A model generated the notes under the pieces. The model saw only the letters and a list, made by a program, of their open reading frames with translations. It did not search any database and was not told where the DNA came from. A program made the translations under genes and the position numbers. From VAZQ01 sp036555745 (GTDB lineage: Bacteria; Pseudomonadota; Alphaproteobacteria; Rhizobiales; Xanthobacteraceae), in the NCBI GenBank assembly GCA_036555745.1, contig DATBKV010000264.1, positions 1 to 48,496 of the forward strand: a stretch of 48,496 nucleotides of DNA, read 5' to 3'. Every line of letters starts with the position of its first letter. Positions within the stretch are counted from its first letter, which is position 1. Positions 8,824-17,322 of the stretch are shown piece after piece.

Positions 8824-9480
8824 TCAGGCGCGCGCGGCGGCGAGCGCACGACCCACCGCGCCGGCCAACATGAGAACGGACACCACCGCGACCCAAGCGA
8901 GCGCCAGCCATCCGCTCAGCGGGCCGAAATACCGCAGCAGCGCGAAGGCAGCGCAGACCAAGCCGGCCCAGGCGAACCAGGTGGGAAACAACCGGGTGCG
9001 CAGCGCAACCACCGACGTAGCGCCGATCAGCGCCGCCATGCCGACGAAGCAGAAGCGATACATCCAGCCGGCGAGCGCGTAGGACAGCAGGCCAAGCTGC
9101 GCGTCCGGGCGGAAATTCGTGAAGCGGGCCTGCGCCGCAGGGTGCACGATTTCGACCGCGGCCCCCGCCAGCATCAGCACCACGAACAGCAGCCCGCCGG
9201 TCAGCGCGACCGAGGAGAAGCCGTACCCGACGCGCTCGACGTCCTGCAGCACGCTGTGCAGGACGCCGAGGAACCAGATGAAGAAAAAGCCGGCGAAGAC
9301 CAGCACCACCCCGTTGAGGGTCAGGATCTCGTCGCGCCGCGTGGTGAAATGGTCGAGCACCTGCTGCACGCTCGACGTGAAGCCAGGCGAGTCCGGAGGC
9401 GAAAGATAGGAGGGGATGAATAGGATCACGAACAACAGGCCGCTGATGCCGCCGAGCCGCAGGATGTGGGTGTCGCTCAT
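8824..9480 (-). CDS. conserved six-helix membrane protein, function unknown
   Basis: Product of 218 residues with about six hydrophobic helices: residues 8-26, a second near 58-80, then four in the C-terminal two thirds. A hydrophilic loop (SPPDSPGFTSSVQQVLDHFTTRRDE) follows helix 1 and probably faces the periplasm. It resembles DUF4386-like small membrane proteins, but I cannot assign a family with certainty. The ATG at 9480 is well supported by GGGGAGG just upstream. It stands alone on the minus strand, separated from azlC by about 190 bases with no visible signals. Confidence 0.7.
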   Translation of the reverse strand: MSDTHILRLGGISGLLFVILFIPSYLSPPDSPGFTSSVQQVLDHFTTRRDEILTLNGVVLVFAGFFFIWFLGVLHSVLQDVERVGYGFSSVALTGGLLFVVLMLAGAAVEIVHPAAQARFTNFRPDAQLGLLSYALAGWMYRFCFVGMAALIGATSVVALRTRLFPTWFAWAGLVCAAFALLRYFGPLSGWLALAWVAVVSVLMLAGAVGRALAAARA

Positions 9481-9790
9481 TTTCCTCCCCCGCTTCCGCT
9501 GCTGAATCGCGATCTTACATTCCCCTCGCGTCGCGAATCAACGCGCGCGGCGCGGCTCGTGGCAAGCGCAAAGAACCGCGGGGCGCCTTGGCGAAGGGGA
9601 AGTTGATCCGGGGCAAGCAGGACGTTGGCCACCACTCGCCTGTGTACACCAGCGTGCTGCCGATAACAGGCGGAGCGATGGCAGTCGCTGGAGCGCGGCA
9701 GATTACGCAAGCGGATGCGGGCGCGCAGGCGGAACCGCCTCGCTGGCAGGAGCCGGGGACGGGCTCTGATCCGCGGCTGCCGCGGAGGGT
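9481..9790. other. intergenic region between clpA and the membrane protein gene
   Basis: 310 bases with no gene I can support. The only marked structure is a perfect 7-bp inverted repeat close to the clpA stop. A plus-strand frame entering clpA from here is antisense low-complexity. Confidence 0.4.
9770..9786 (-). terminator. possible hairpin after clpA
   Basis: TCCGCGG (9770-9776) and CCGCGGA (9780-9786) form a perfect 7-bp stem with a 3-nt loop, 4 nt beyond the clpA stop codon. No U-tract follows on the minus strand, so it may act as a 3'-end stabiliser or Rho-related structure rather than a classic terminator. Confidence 0.35.
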
Positions 9791-12208
9791 TCAGACCTTG
9801 ACGAGCGGCACCTTCGGCACCGAGCCGCGTGGGGACGGCGGACCGCCTCTGGGGCCCGACGGCTTGCGCCGCGGACTTCGGCGCTTGGGCTTGACGTCGG
9901 GGATCTTATCCGGCTTGGGCGTGACCGGGCCGTCGAGATACTCGAAACCGAGTTTCTCCACGCCGATTTCGTCCTTCACGGTGATGACGCGCACGTGGCC
10001 GCCGGACTTGAGCTTGCCGAACAGGACCTCGTCGGCGAGCGTCTTCTTGATGTGCTCCTGGATCAGCCGCGCCATCGGGCGCGCTCCCATCTGCTCGTCA
10101 TAGCCGTGCTCGATCAGCCACTTGGTGGCCTCTTCCGAGAGCTCGATGGTGACGTCGCGGTCGCCGAGCTGCGCCTCGAGCTGCAGCACGAATTTTTCCA
10201 CCACTTTGGCGATGATCTCGGGCGTGAGATGCGCGAAGGTGATGATGGCGTCCAGCCGATTGCGGAATTCCGGAGCGAACAGCCGGTTGATCGCCTCGAG
10301 GTCGTCGCCCTCGCGCTTGATGCGCGTGAAGCCGTAGGCTTGGCGTGCGAGATCGGCTGCCCCGGCATTGGTGGTCATGATCAGGATAACGTTGCGGAAG
10401 TCGACCTGCTTGCCGTTGTGATCGGTGAGCTTGCCGTGATCCATGATCTGCAGCAGCACGTTGAACAGATCCGGATGCGCCTTCTCGATCTCGTCGAGCA
10501 GCAGGACGCAATGCGGGTGCTGGTCGACGCCGTCGGTGAGCAGCCCGCCCTGGTCGAACCCGACATAGCCGGGCGGGGCGCCGATCAGGCGGGAGACGGT
10601 GTGCCGCTCCATGTATTCCGACATGTCGAAGCGGATCATCTCCACCCCGAGCGCGGTCGAGAGCTGCTTGGCCACTTCGGTCTTGCCCACCCCGGTCGGA
10701 CCGGAGAACAGGTAGCAGCCGATCGGCTTCTCCGGCTCGCGCAGGCCCGCGCGCGCGAGCTTGATCGATGCGGCGAGCGCGGCAATCGCCTTGTCCTGGC
10801 CGTACACCACCTGCTTCAGAGTCTGGTCGAGATGCTGCAGCACCACCGCATCGTCCTTCGACACGGTCTTGGGCGGGATCCGCGCCATGGTTGCGATCGT
10901 GGTCTCGATCTCCTTGAGGCCGATCGTCTTCTTGCGCCGGCTCTCCGGCAGCAGCATCTGCGCCGCGCCGGATTCGTCGATCACGTCGATCGCCTTGTCC
11001 GGAAGCTTGCGGTCGTGGATGTAGCGCGCGGACAGCTCGACCGCCGCCTTGATCGCCTCGCTGGTGTATTTGAGCTTGTGATAATCCTCGAAATAGGGCT
11101 TGAGGCCCTTGAGGATCTCGATCGCGTCGGGAACCGTCGGCTCGTTGACGTCGATCTTCTGAAACCGGCGCACGAGCGCGCGATCCTTCTCGAAGTATTG
11201 CCGGTATTCCTTGTAGGTGGTCGAGCCGATACAGCGCAGCGTGCCCGAGGCGAGCGCGGGCTTGAGCAGGTTGGAGGCATCCATCGCCCCGCCCGAGGTG
11301 GCGCCGGCGCCGATTACGGTGTGGATCTCGTCGATGAACATGATCGCGCCGGGATAGGCCTCGAGCTCCTTGATGACCTGCTTGAGGCGCTCCTCGAAAT
11401 CGCCGCGATAGCGCGTGCCCGCGAGCAGCGTGCCCATGTCGAGCGAGAACACGGTCGCGTTCTTGAGTACGTCCGGCACCTCGCCATGCACGATGCGGCG
11501 GGCGAGCCCCTCGGCGATCGCAGTCTTGCCGACGCCGGCGTCACCGACGAACAGCGGGTTGTTCTTCTGCCGCCGGCACAGCACCTGGATAGTGCGGTTG
11601 ATCTCGGCCTCGCGTCCAATCAGCGGATCGATGCGGCCTTCGCGCGCCTTGCGATTGAGATTGATGCAATAGGCCTCGAGCGCGTCGCCCTTCTTCTTCG
11701 ACTCGTCGCCGGTCTTGGAGTCGGTCTCCTCCTCGGCGCCGCGCACCGGCCGCGCTTCTGACATCCCCGGCCGCTTGGCGATGCCGTGACTGATGTAGTT
11801 CACGGCGTCGTAGCGAGTCATGTCCTGCTCCTGCAGGAAATAGGCGGCATGGCTCTCGCGCTCGGCGAAGATGGCCACCAGCACATTGGCGCCGGTGACC
11901 TCCTCCCGTCCCGAGGACTGCACATGGATGACGGCGCGCTGGATGACGCGCTGGAACCCGGCGGTCGGCTTGGAATCGTCGTTGCCGTCGCTCACCAGGT
12001 TTTCGAGCTCGCTTTCGAGATAGGCTGTGAGGCTGCGCCGCAGCTTGTCGAGATCGACGTTGCACGCCCGCATGACGGCGGCCGCGTCCTGATCGTCGAT
12101 CAGCGCAAGCAGGAGGTGTTCGAGCGTGGCGTATTCGTGATGGCGCTCGTTGGCGAGCGCCAGCGCGCGGTGGAGGGACTGTTCGAGATTGCGCGAAAAC
12201 GTCGGCAT
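9791..12208 (-). CDS. clpA: ATP-dependent Clp protease ATP-binding subunit ClpA
   Basis: AAA+ unfoldase of 805 residues that feeds substrates to ClpP. The N-domain (about 1-145) has the two Clp-N repeats that bind ClpS. D1 carries Walker A GDAGVGKT at 222-229 and Walker B IMFIDE at 289-294; D2 carries Walker A GPTGVGKT at 503-510 and Walker B VLLLDE at 568-573. YGF at 625-627 sits where the ClpP-docking loop is expected. The last ~35 residues form a basic, proline-rich tail (KRRSPRRKPSGPRGG) not found in the E. coli protein. clpS lies just upstream, so the two form the usual adaptor/unfoldase pair of the N-degron pathway. Confidence 0.97.
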   Translation of the reverse strand: MPTFSRNLEQSLHRALALANERHHEYATLEHLLLALIDDQDAAAVMRACNVDLDKLRRSLTAYLESELENLVSDGNDDSKPTAGFQRVIQRAVIHVQSSGREEVTGANVLVAIFAERESHAAYFLQEQDMTRYDAVNYISHGIAKRPGMSEARPVRGAEEETDSKTGDESKKKGDALEAYCINLNRKAREGRIDPLIGREAEINRTIQVLCRRQKNNPLFVGDAGVGKTAIAEGLARRIVHGEVPDVLKNATVFSLDMGTLLAGTRYRGDFEERLKQVIKELEAYPGAIMFIDEIHTVIGAGATSGGAMDASNLLKPALASGTLRCIGSTTYKEYRQYFEKDRALVRRFQKIDVNEPTVPDAIEILKGLKPYFEDYHKLKYTSEAIKAAVELSARYIHDRKLPDKAIDVIDESGAAQMLLPESRRKKTIGLKEIETTIATMARIPPKTVSKDDAVVLQHLDQTLKQVVYGQDKAIAALAASIKLARAGLREPEKPIGCYLFSGPTGVGKTEVAKQLSTALGVEMIRFDMSEYMERHTVSRLIGAPPGYVGFDQGGLLTDGVDQHPHCVLLLDEIEKAHPDLFNVLLQIMDHGKLTDHNGKQVDFRNVILIMTTNAGAADLARQAYGFTRIKREGDDLEAINRLFAPEFRNRLDAIITFAHLTPEIIAKVVEKFVLQLEAQLGDRDVTIELSEEATKWLIEHGYDEQMGARPMARLIQEHIKKTLADEVLFGKLKSGGHVRVITVKDEIGVEKLGFEYLDGPVTPKPDKIPDVKPKRRSPRRKPSGPRGGPPSPRGSVPKVPLVKV

Positions 12209-12266
12209 GTCAGGTCTCGTGTCAACGCGTTATATAGCCCCGGCGTTCCCGCTTTTCCATCTTCGG

Positions 12267-12677
12267 TCACTTCTTCTCCATCACGCACTGGAGCGGATGC
12301 TGGTGTTTGCGGGCAAAATCCATGACTTGCGTCACCTTGGTCTCGGCCACCTCGTAGGTATAAACCCCGCACTCGCCGATCCCGTGCTGGTGCACATGCA
12401 TCATGATTCGATGGGCGGTTTCGTGGTCCTTGTTGAAGAACCGCTCGAGCACGTGCACCACGAACTCCATCGGCGTGTAGTCGTCGTTGAGCAGCAGCAC
12501 CCGGTAAAGGCTGGGCCGCTTGGTGCGCGGCCGGGTCTTGGTGATGACCGCGGTCCCGGGCGCCCCCGGTCCGCGACGCTTGTTATTGTCCCCATTGGCA
12601 AGGCGTGGCGCGGGCGGCCTGCCCGCGGCGCTTGCATTCGGTTCGGTCGGCCTTCGATTCATGGTCACTTCGGGCAT
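12267..12677 (-). CDS. clpS: ATP-dependent Clp protease adaptor ClpS
   Basis: Adaptor of 136 residues that binds N-degron substrates and delivers them to ClpA. The conserved core YRVLLLNDDYTPMEFVV, then VLERFF and MMHVHQHG, is intact, including the NDD loop and the histidine-containing helix that line the N-degron pocket. The first ~45 residues are a long, basic, disordered-looking extension. The start could be the ATG at 12677 or the one at 12662; neither has a strong ribosome site. The stop is 58 nt before clpA, consistent with one transcript. Confidence 0.95.
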   Translation of the reverse strand: MPEVTMNRRPTEPNASAAGRPPAPRLANGDNNKRRGPGAPGTAVITKTRPRTKRPSLYRVLLLNDDYTPMEFVVHVLERFFNKDHETAHRIMMHVHQHGIGECGVYTYEVAETKVTQVMDFARKHQHPLQCVMEKK

Positions 12678-13179
12678 CAGCGCTGGTGAGGAGAGAAACG
12701 CGCCCCCCTACATCATACGGATGGTGCCGCTCTGGTTCCAGATCGTCGTTTTTCTCCCGACTGGCGCGTGTGCGGACCCGCGCTCAGCAAATTACAGCAG
12801 ACCGCGTGCCGACCGCCCGCGCCTGGAAAGATTGCGACGCATTGCGGACAATTCGCGGCAAGGCGGCGGAAAATTGCGGATTCGCCCCGCGACGCCTGAT
12901 CGCAGCGATCGACAACGACTTTCTTTGAAAGGATTTCCCCAAGCCGCGGGGCTGTGCGATCTGCCCGCCGTCGCCCGCGCCATTGCCAGGCGCAGCGCGG
13001 TTGCCGACCCAGCGCCCGTAGCGAGCCGCCGAGGGCCTGACAGCGCCGCCGAAGCGATCGGGGTGAGCTCTCGCGGGACTAGCAGTGTGAAAGAAATTGC
13101 GCCCACGGCCGCGCGGGCGGAGCTCGAAACCCGGCCCTGCCGCAGGCCGGGCCGCTGTGGCGCCGCCTCGCGGGCGCGT
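12678..13179. other. intergenic region between clpS and the phasin gene
   Basis: About 500 bases without a supported gene. The clpS promoter should be here but no clear -35/-10 pair was recognised. Frames on the plus strand read as Arg-rich low-complexity. The phasin-proximal end carries a likely terminator (13130-13151). Confidence 0.4.
13130..13151 (-). terminator. probable intrinsic terminator of the phasin gene
   Basis: CCCGGCC (13130-13136) and GGCCGGG (13145-13151) make a 7-bp GC stem with an 8-nt loop, 28 nt beyond the phasin stop. On the minus strand the stem is followed by GTTTCG, a short T-run, so termination is plausible but not strong. Confidence 0.5.
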
Positions 13180-13518
13180 TCACTTCATTCCGGCGGACTT
13201 GCCGAATTGATTTTCGAACGGCTTATACGCTTCCTTGGCAAGATCGGCGTAGAGATCTCCCAGTCTAGTCGCCTGCGCGACAAAACCCTCGTAGGCGCTC
13301 TTGGCGTAGTCGCTCTGCACCTCGATTGCCTTGTCGAGTGACTTTGCGCCGATCAGTTTCTCGGTCGCAGCGCTTCCCTGTTCGAACAGCTTTTTCGAGT
13401 AGTCCGCCATCTCGAGCGCGATCGCCTGCATGCTCTTCGAAAGCGCGCCGAACGATTTCATCGCCGCGTCCATCTGATCCTTTCCTAACTGCTGCATTTC
13501 ATCGATGCCCTTGACCAT
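13180..13518 (-). CDS. phasin family protein (PHB granule-associated)
   Basis: Product of 112 residues, rich in Ala, Lys and Glu and almost fully helical. The pattern (MKSFGALSKSMQAIALEMADYSKK, then SLDKAIEVQSDYAKSAYEGF) matches the phasin_2 family, whose members coat polyhydroxybutyrate granules. The ATG at 13518 is chosen because GGAGG stands 8 nt upstream; the 43-codon extension upstream runs through the promoter and is not coding. Control by two TGC-N3-GCA boxes in the promoter suggests a PhaR-type repressor that senses PHB. A short inverted repeat (CCCGCG/CGCGGG, 13561-13575) lies in the untranslated leader. Confidence 0.9.
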   Translation of the reverse strand: MVKGIDEMQQLGKDQMDAAMKSFGALSKSMQAIALEMADYSKKLFEQGSAATEKLIGAKSLDKAIEVQSDYAKSAYEGFVAQATRLGDLYADLAKEAYKPFENQFGKSAGMK

Positions 13519-13583
13519 TGTTGCAACCTCCGGCGGCCCCGCCGATTTCGTGTGGATTTGCCCGCGTGTCGCGGGTCGGCAGA

Positions 13584-13611
13584 AATATATTGCATTGCAC
13601 AAAAACGTCAA
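13584..13611 (-). promoter_or_regulatory. sigma70-type promoter of the phasin gene
   Basis: On the minus strand TTGACG (13611-13606) and TATATT (13589-13584) are separated by 16 bases, a near-consensus promoter, about 66 bases upstream of the phasin ATG. The AT-rich block stands out in GC-rich surroundings. Confidence 0.8.
13591..13599. promoter_or_regulatory. TGC-N3-GCA box 1 (PhaR-like operator), within the promoter spacer
   Basis: TGCATTGCA lies between the -35 and -10 of the phasin promoter, a position where a bound repressor would block RNA polymerase. PhaR of Rhodobacter sphaeroides recognises CTGC-N3/4-GCAG, which this resembles. Confidence 0.65.
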
Positions 13612-13620
13612 GGGATATTT

Positions 13621-13629
13621 TGCATTGCA
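13621..13629. promoter_or_regulatory. TGC-N3-GCA box 2 (PhaR-like operator), upstream of -35
   Basis: A second identical TGCATTGCA starts exactly 30 bp from the first, about three helical turns, placing both on the same face of the DNA and allowing cooperative binding. Confidence 0.65.
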
Positions 13630-13885
13630 GCATAAAGGGGGCCACATACCGCGCTTAACGGTTCCGCAAGCGCCGTCGGTTTAGGCTGCGCACTCGTGCC
13701 GCAGGCAAGTGGCGGCGGGAATTGAGCCGCCTGCAGGGGGCGAGACGCGCAACGACGCCAGAAAAGGCCGGGAAAACTTCAGAAAACCGCCCTTTTTGCC
13801 TCGTCCAATACCGCAACCTCGGCACGACAGGGGTGTCGGCGCACCGCACGGCGCGCGCAGGGGAACGAGGGACGGGGGGAATACC

Positions 13886-15661
13886 ATGCTGCGGATCCGG
13901 ACCGGAGCCCGTGATGGGCTTCGTTGGGGCGTGTTCGGTTTTGTCGCCGCTGTTGTCTCCATATCAAGCCATCCAGTCCAAGCCGCGCCTTACGCGGACA
14001 TTGTCGTCGACGCCAATTCCGGCGTGGTCCTGCACTCGACCAATCCGGACGCGGAACGCCATCCCGCCTCGCTGACCAAGATCATGACGCTCTATCTGCT
14101 GTTCGAGCAGCTCGAGGCCGGCAAACTCAAGCTCGACACTCCGCTCAAGGTTTCCTCCGAAGCGGCCGGGCAAGATCCAACCAAGCTCGGGCTCAAGCCG
14201 GGAAGCACGCTGGCGGTGGAGGACGCGATCAAGGGCATGGTCACGCGCTCGGCCAACGACGCCGCGGTCGTGGTGGCGGAGGCGATCGCCGGCGACGAAG
14301 CGGAGTTCGCCAAGCTGATGACACGCAAGGCGCACGCGCTCGGCATGAGCCGCACCGTCTACAAGAACGCCTCCGGCCTGCCGAGCGATGCCCAGGTGAC
14401 CACCGCGCGCGACCAATCCGTGCTCGGCCGCGCCATTCAGGAACGCTTCCCGCGCTACTATAAATACTTCTCCATCCGCTCCTTCACCTTCCGCGGCCAG
14501 TCGATCGCCAACCACAATCATCTGCTCGGCAAGGTCGACGGCGTCGACGGCATCAAGACCGGCTACACCAACGCCTCGGGGTTCAACCTGGTGACCTCGG
14601 TCCATCGCGGCAACCGCTATGTCGTGGCCGTGGTCATGGGCGGAAGCAGCGGCGCCAGCCGCGACGCGCGCATGCGCGAGCTCATCAGCGAGAAGATCGC
14701 ACAGGCGTCGGTCAAGCGGACCGCGCCGGTGATCGCCGAGGCGGCCGTGCCGCAGCTCAAAACCGAGCCGAAGGTGGCGGCGAAGGCCGAGCCCAAGCCG
14801 GAGCCGAAGGTCGCGGCCAAGGCCGAGTCCGAGCCCGAGTCGAAACCCGACGTCAAGAGCGCGGCCAAGGCTAAGCCGCGCTATGCCGTCGCCAGCGCGA
14901 CCAGCATCCCGGTGCGCTTCACCGCCGCGCGAGCCGAGCCGGCGGTCGCGCGCACGGAGGCGAGCGCAGCGTCGGCGGCGGGCGGCCCCATGATCGGCTC
15001 GACCGAGCCGATCCATCCCGTCCTGGTCAAGACGCTTACGGTCAGGGCGGGCGCACAGGCCACCGCGCGCGCGCCGCTGCACCTGCCGGCGTTGCCGGCT
15101 GCGGAGGCTCAGCCGGTCCTGGTCGCCGCCGCCGTTCAGCCGTCGGTAGCCATCGCAGCAGAGCAGCCGGAGCCGACGGCGCCCGCCACTGTGGCTCCCG
15201 CCGCAAGGCCTCAGCCTGCCGCCCCGAAGCCTGCCGCGGCCGTATCGGTGCAGCCCGCGCCCGCGGCGCCGGCAGTCCCTGCGATGGTTGCCGTGAAGGA
15301 GGAACGGGCACCGTCCCCTGCCCCATCCGCCGCCGTCGCCCCTGCCGCCGTCACCGCGGCGGCGCAGCCCGCGCCGGCGCCCGCGCACGCCGAGCCTGCG
15401 GCCAAGCCGCAGCACCACAGCGGCTGGATCATCCAGGTCGGCGCCTATCCGGCCGAGCACGAGGCCCAGCAACGCCTTGCCAAGGTCAAGTCGAAGGCCT
15501 CGAAAATGCTCGCCAGCGCGGAGGCCTTCACCGAAACCGTCGAGAAGGGCGGCACCACCTTCTATCGCGCGCGCTTCGCCGGGCTCGACAAGGACAAGGC
15601 GGAAGCCGCCTGCAAATATCTCAAGAAGAACGACGTCGAATGCGTCACCATCAAGAACTGA
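13886..15661 (+). CDS. serine-type D-Ala-D-Ala carboxypeptidase with C-terminal SPOR domain
   Basis: Periplasmic low-molecular-weight penicillin-binding protein that trims the terminal D-Ala of peptidoglycan stem peptides. A signal peptide ends near VQAAP (~34). Peptidase S11 motifs are complete: SLTK (Ser62, Lys65), SAN at 122-124 and KTG at 224-226. After ~300, where other members have a beta-rich C-domain, there is a ~200-residue Ala/Pro/Lys/Glu linker, then a SPOR domain from about 512 (SGWIIQVGAYPAEHEAQQRL), which binds denuded glycan at division sites. The 591-residue length is far above the ~400 of E. coli PBP5. The ATG at 13886 has a G-rich ribosome site (GGGGGGA); the upstream in-frame extension is not signal-peptide-like. 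Confidence 0.92.
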   Translation: MLRIRTGARDGLRWGVFGFVAAVVSISSHPVQAAPYADIVVDANSGVVLHSTNPDAERHPASLTKIMTLYLLFEQLEAGKLKLDTPLKVSSEAAGQDPTKLGLKPGSTLAVEDAIKGMVTRSANDAAVVVAEAIAGDEAEFAKLMTRKAHALGMSRTVYKNASGLPSDAQVTTARDQSVLGRAIQERFPRYYKYFSIRSFTFRGQSIANHNHLLGKVDGVDGIKTGYTNASGFNLVTSVHRGNRYVVAVVMGGSSGASRDARMRELISEKIAQASVKRTAPVIAEAAVPQLKTEPKVAAKAEPKPEPKVAAKAESEPESKPDVKSAAKAKPRYAVASATSIPVRFTAARAEPAVARTEASAASAAGGPMIGSTEPIHPVLVKTLTVRAGAQATARAPLHLPALPAAEAQPVLVAAAVQPSVAIAAEQPEPTAPATVAPAARPQPAAPKPAAAVSVQPAPAAPAVPAMVAVKEERAPSPAPSAAVAPAAVTAAAQPAPAPAHAEPAAKPQHHSGWIIQVGAYPAEHEAQQRLAKVKSKASKMLASAEAFTETVEKGGTTFYRARFAGLDKDKAEAACKYLKKNDVECVTIKN

Positions 15662-15725
15662 CGTCGCGCGCCGACAGACAGACCGCGTCGAACCGGAGCC
15701 GCCATGATGCGTGGAGCTAAGGAGC

Positions 15726-16424
15726 TCAGCGATGCCGGCGCAGAAGCACCTCTTTGGCTTCGTTCACGCGGGCGGCGAGATATGTCGACCCCCCTTGGTC
15801 GGGGTGCAGTTTCTTCATGAGCCCGCGGTGGGCGCGACCGATCTCGTCCGCGCTCGCCCCCGGCTGCACGCCAAGAATCTGATAGGCCTCCTCCTCCGTC
15901 ATTTTGCCGCTGGCCCGGCGCGGCCCCGCTGCCGCATCCGCTTGCGCGTCCTCACGCCAGCGGGGTTCCCGGCGGTCAAGATACGCCGCCAGTAGCGTGC
16001 GGCTTTCGGCATCCATCTCGCCGAGCAAGGCGGTAAGCGTGGCGACATCGAGTGCGTCGAGCGCCGAACCCGCGTGCCGCCCCGCCAGAAGGCGGCCATG
16101 CATCGCGCCGCTGTCGTGATCGAGCTCCATCTCGAGGAAGGCGGAGCGCACCTGTGATACCTGGCCGGCACTCTTGCGTGTGCGCGCCCCGATGCCCGGC
16201 AGGCTCCATGGCAGCCAGCCGAGCAATCCCAGCCCGGTCAGACCGAGCGGAACGGCGATATCGAGCCGGCCGCGCAGGCCAAGCACACCGGCCACCGCGA
16301 GTGCCCCCAGGCCGCCGCCGGTCTTGAGCACCACCGCGGCGACTTGCGGGTTGACCTTGGTGAAGGCGTTGAGCGCCCACAAGGCCAGCGCCAGGATCAC
16401 CAGGCCGAAGAGGACGGTGGCCAT
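15726..16424 (-). CDS. membrane-anchored protein with C-terminal J domain
   Basis: Product of 232 residues. Hydrophobic segments at about 1-20 and 28-75 anchor it in the membrane, followed by a soluble region and a J domain (about 172-232) containing HPD at 207-209, the motif that stimulates the Hsp70 ATPase. A C-terminal J domain behind an N-terminal anchor resembles Tim14/Pam18 and bacterial DnaJ-like membrane proteins, so it may recruit DnaK to the membrane. The ATG at 16424 shares one base with the stop of the VWA gene (TGATG), indicating termination-reinitiation coupling. The longer frame upstream reads through the VWA gene and is not coding. Confidence 0.85.
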   Translation of the reverse strand: MATVLFGLVILALALWALNAFTKVNPQVAAVVLKTGGGLGALAVAGVLGLRGRLDIAVPLGLTGLGLLGWLPWSLPGIGARTRKSAGQVSQVRSAFLEMELDHDSGAMHGRLLAGRHAGSALDALDVATLTALLGEMDAESRTLLAAYLDRREPRWREDAQADAAAGPRRASGKMTEEEAYQILGVQPGASADEIGRAHRGLMKKLHPDQGGSTYLAARVNEAKEVLLRRHR

Positions 16425-17161
16425 CAGGATCTCATCTGCGCCAGCAGTTTGACCGCGCCCTGCTCGCGCCGGGCGCACAGATCCGCGAGCGCGCGCATGC
16501 CGCCGGCGGCATAGGCTGCGGCCGCGCGCAACAGCTCGGCAAGCTGGTGCGCCGCGCCGGGATCGAAGCGGCAATAGGCGCCGCGCGTGAGCCGCGCAAT
16601 CTCGCGAAAGGCCTGCTCGGTAACCGGGTCGTCGCCCTCCTGGAACATGAAGGCCGGCAGCGCGAGCAGCCCGAGCTCGCCGGCCGCATGGCAGAGATCG
16701 TCGAGCTTCTCCTCCATGGCATCACCGACGAAGACGAGCGCCTGCACGCGCGTGGCCCGGCTCTCGCGCTTGGCATGGGCGATGATCTTGGCGATCTGGG
16801 TGTGGCCGCCGCGGCAGTCGATTCGCTCCATCAAGGCGGCGAGCCGGTCGGCCTGCGACACCCAGCGCGAGGCGCGGCATTCCCCGAGCCCACGATAATA
16901 GACGAGCTGCACGTCCAGCCCGCCGATCGCAGCGGCCTCCCGAAACATGTCGGCCTGCAGACGGCAGGCCGTGTCCCACGTCGGTTGCCGGCTCATGGTG
17001 GCGTCGAGTGCGAAGATCAGTCGTCCGCGTCGCGCGGCTTCGGGAGACGGCGCAAGGCCTTTGACCTTGGCCAGGAAAGCGTCGATCTCGGCGCGGGTGG
17101 ATGGCGCCGCCGGGGCGCGCTCGCGCCCCGGTGCCGGTCCCTGCTTATGATCGTCCGCCAT
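16424..17161 (-). CDS. VWA-domain protein, partner of the J-domain protein
   Basis: Product of 245 residues. After a 40-residue Pro/Ala-rich head, a von Willebrand A fold starts with LIFALDATMS, where Asp53, Thr55 and Ser57 take the places of the metal-site DxSxS motif (Thr replaces the first Ser). Strands continue with VQLVYYRG and VQALVFVGDAMEE. No signal peptide is seen, so it is probably cytosolic. It ends on the start codon of the J-domain gene, so the two are made together; a chaperone or protein-complex assembly role is inferred from that pairing only. Confidence 0.8.
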   Translation of the reverse strand: MADDHKQGPAPGRERAPAAPSTRAEIDAFLAKVKGLAPSPEAARRGRLIFALDATMSRQPTWDTACRLQADMFREAAAIGGLDVQLVYYRGLGECRASRWVSQADRLAALMERIDCRGGHTQIAKIIAHAKRESRATRVQALVFVGDAMEEKLDDLCHAAGELGLLALPAFMFQEGDDPVTEQAFREIARLTRGAYCRFDPGAAHQLAELLRAAAAYAAGGMRALADLCARREQGAVKLLAQMRS

Positions 17162-17322
17162 CGGTCTTGGCCACCCTCAGCGGGCCGCAACCCGCCCGCG
17201 ACATAAGGTGGCCATGTCTCGCGCTCCGCGCAATGCCTGCACTTGACGGGGCGCTGCCGGCGCCGCCGTGCGTGGTCTCGCCAAGCGCGCTTTGCTAACT
17301 TGCGCTGCGTCCGCGTCTCTCG

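Noticed and set aside
9995..11761. 588-codon plus-strand frame opposite clpA
   Set aside because: Mirror frame of a highly conserved gene; no independent signal.
12520..13341. plus-strand frame covering the clpS-phasin gap
   Set aside because: Arg-rich, overlaps both neighbours, no ribosome site.
13964..15472. 502-codon open frame antisense to the carboxypeptidase gene
   Set aside because: Arg/Gly-rich low-complexity translation caused by GC-rich codon use on the other strand; no family match.
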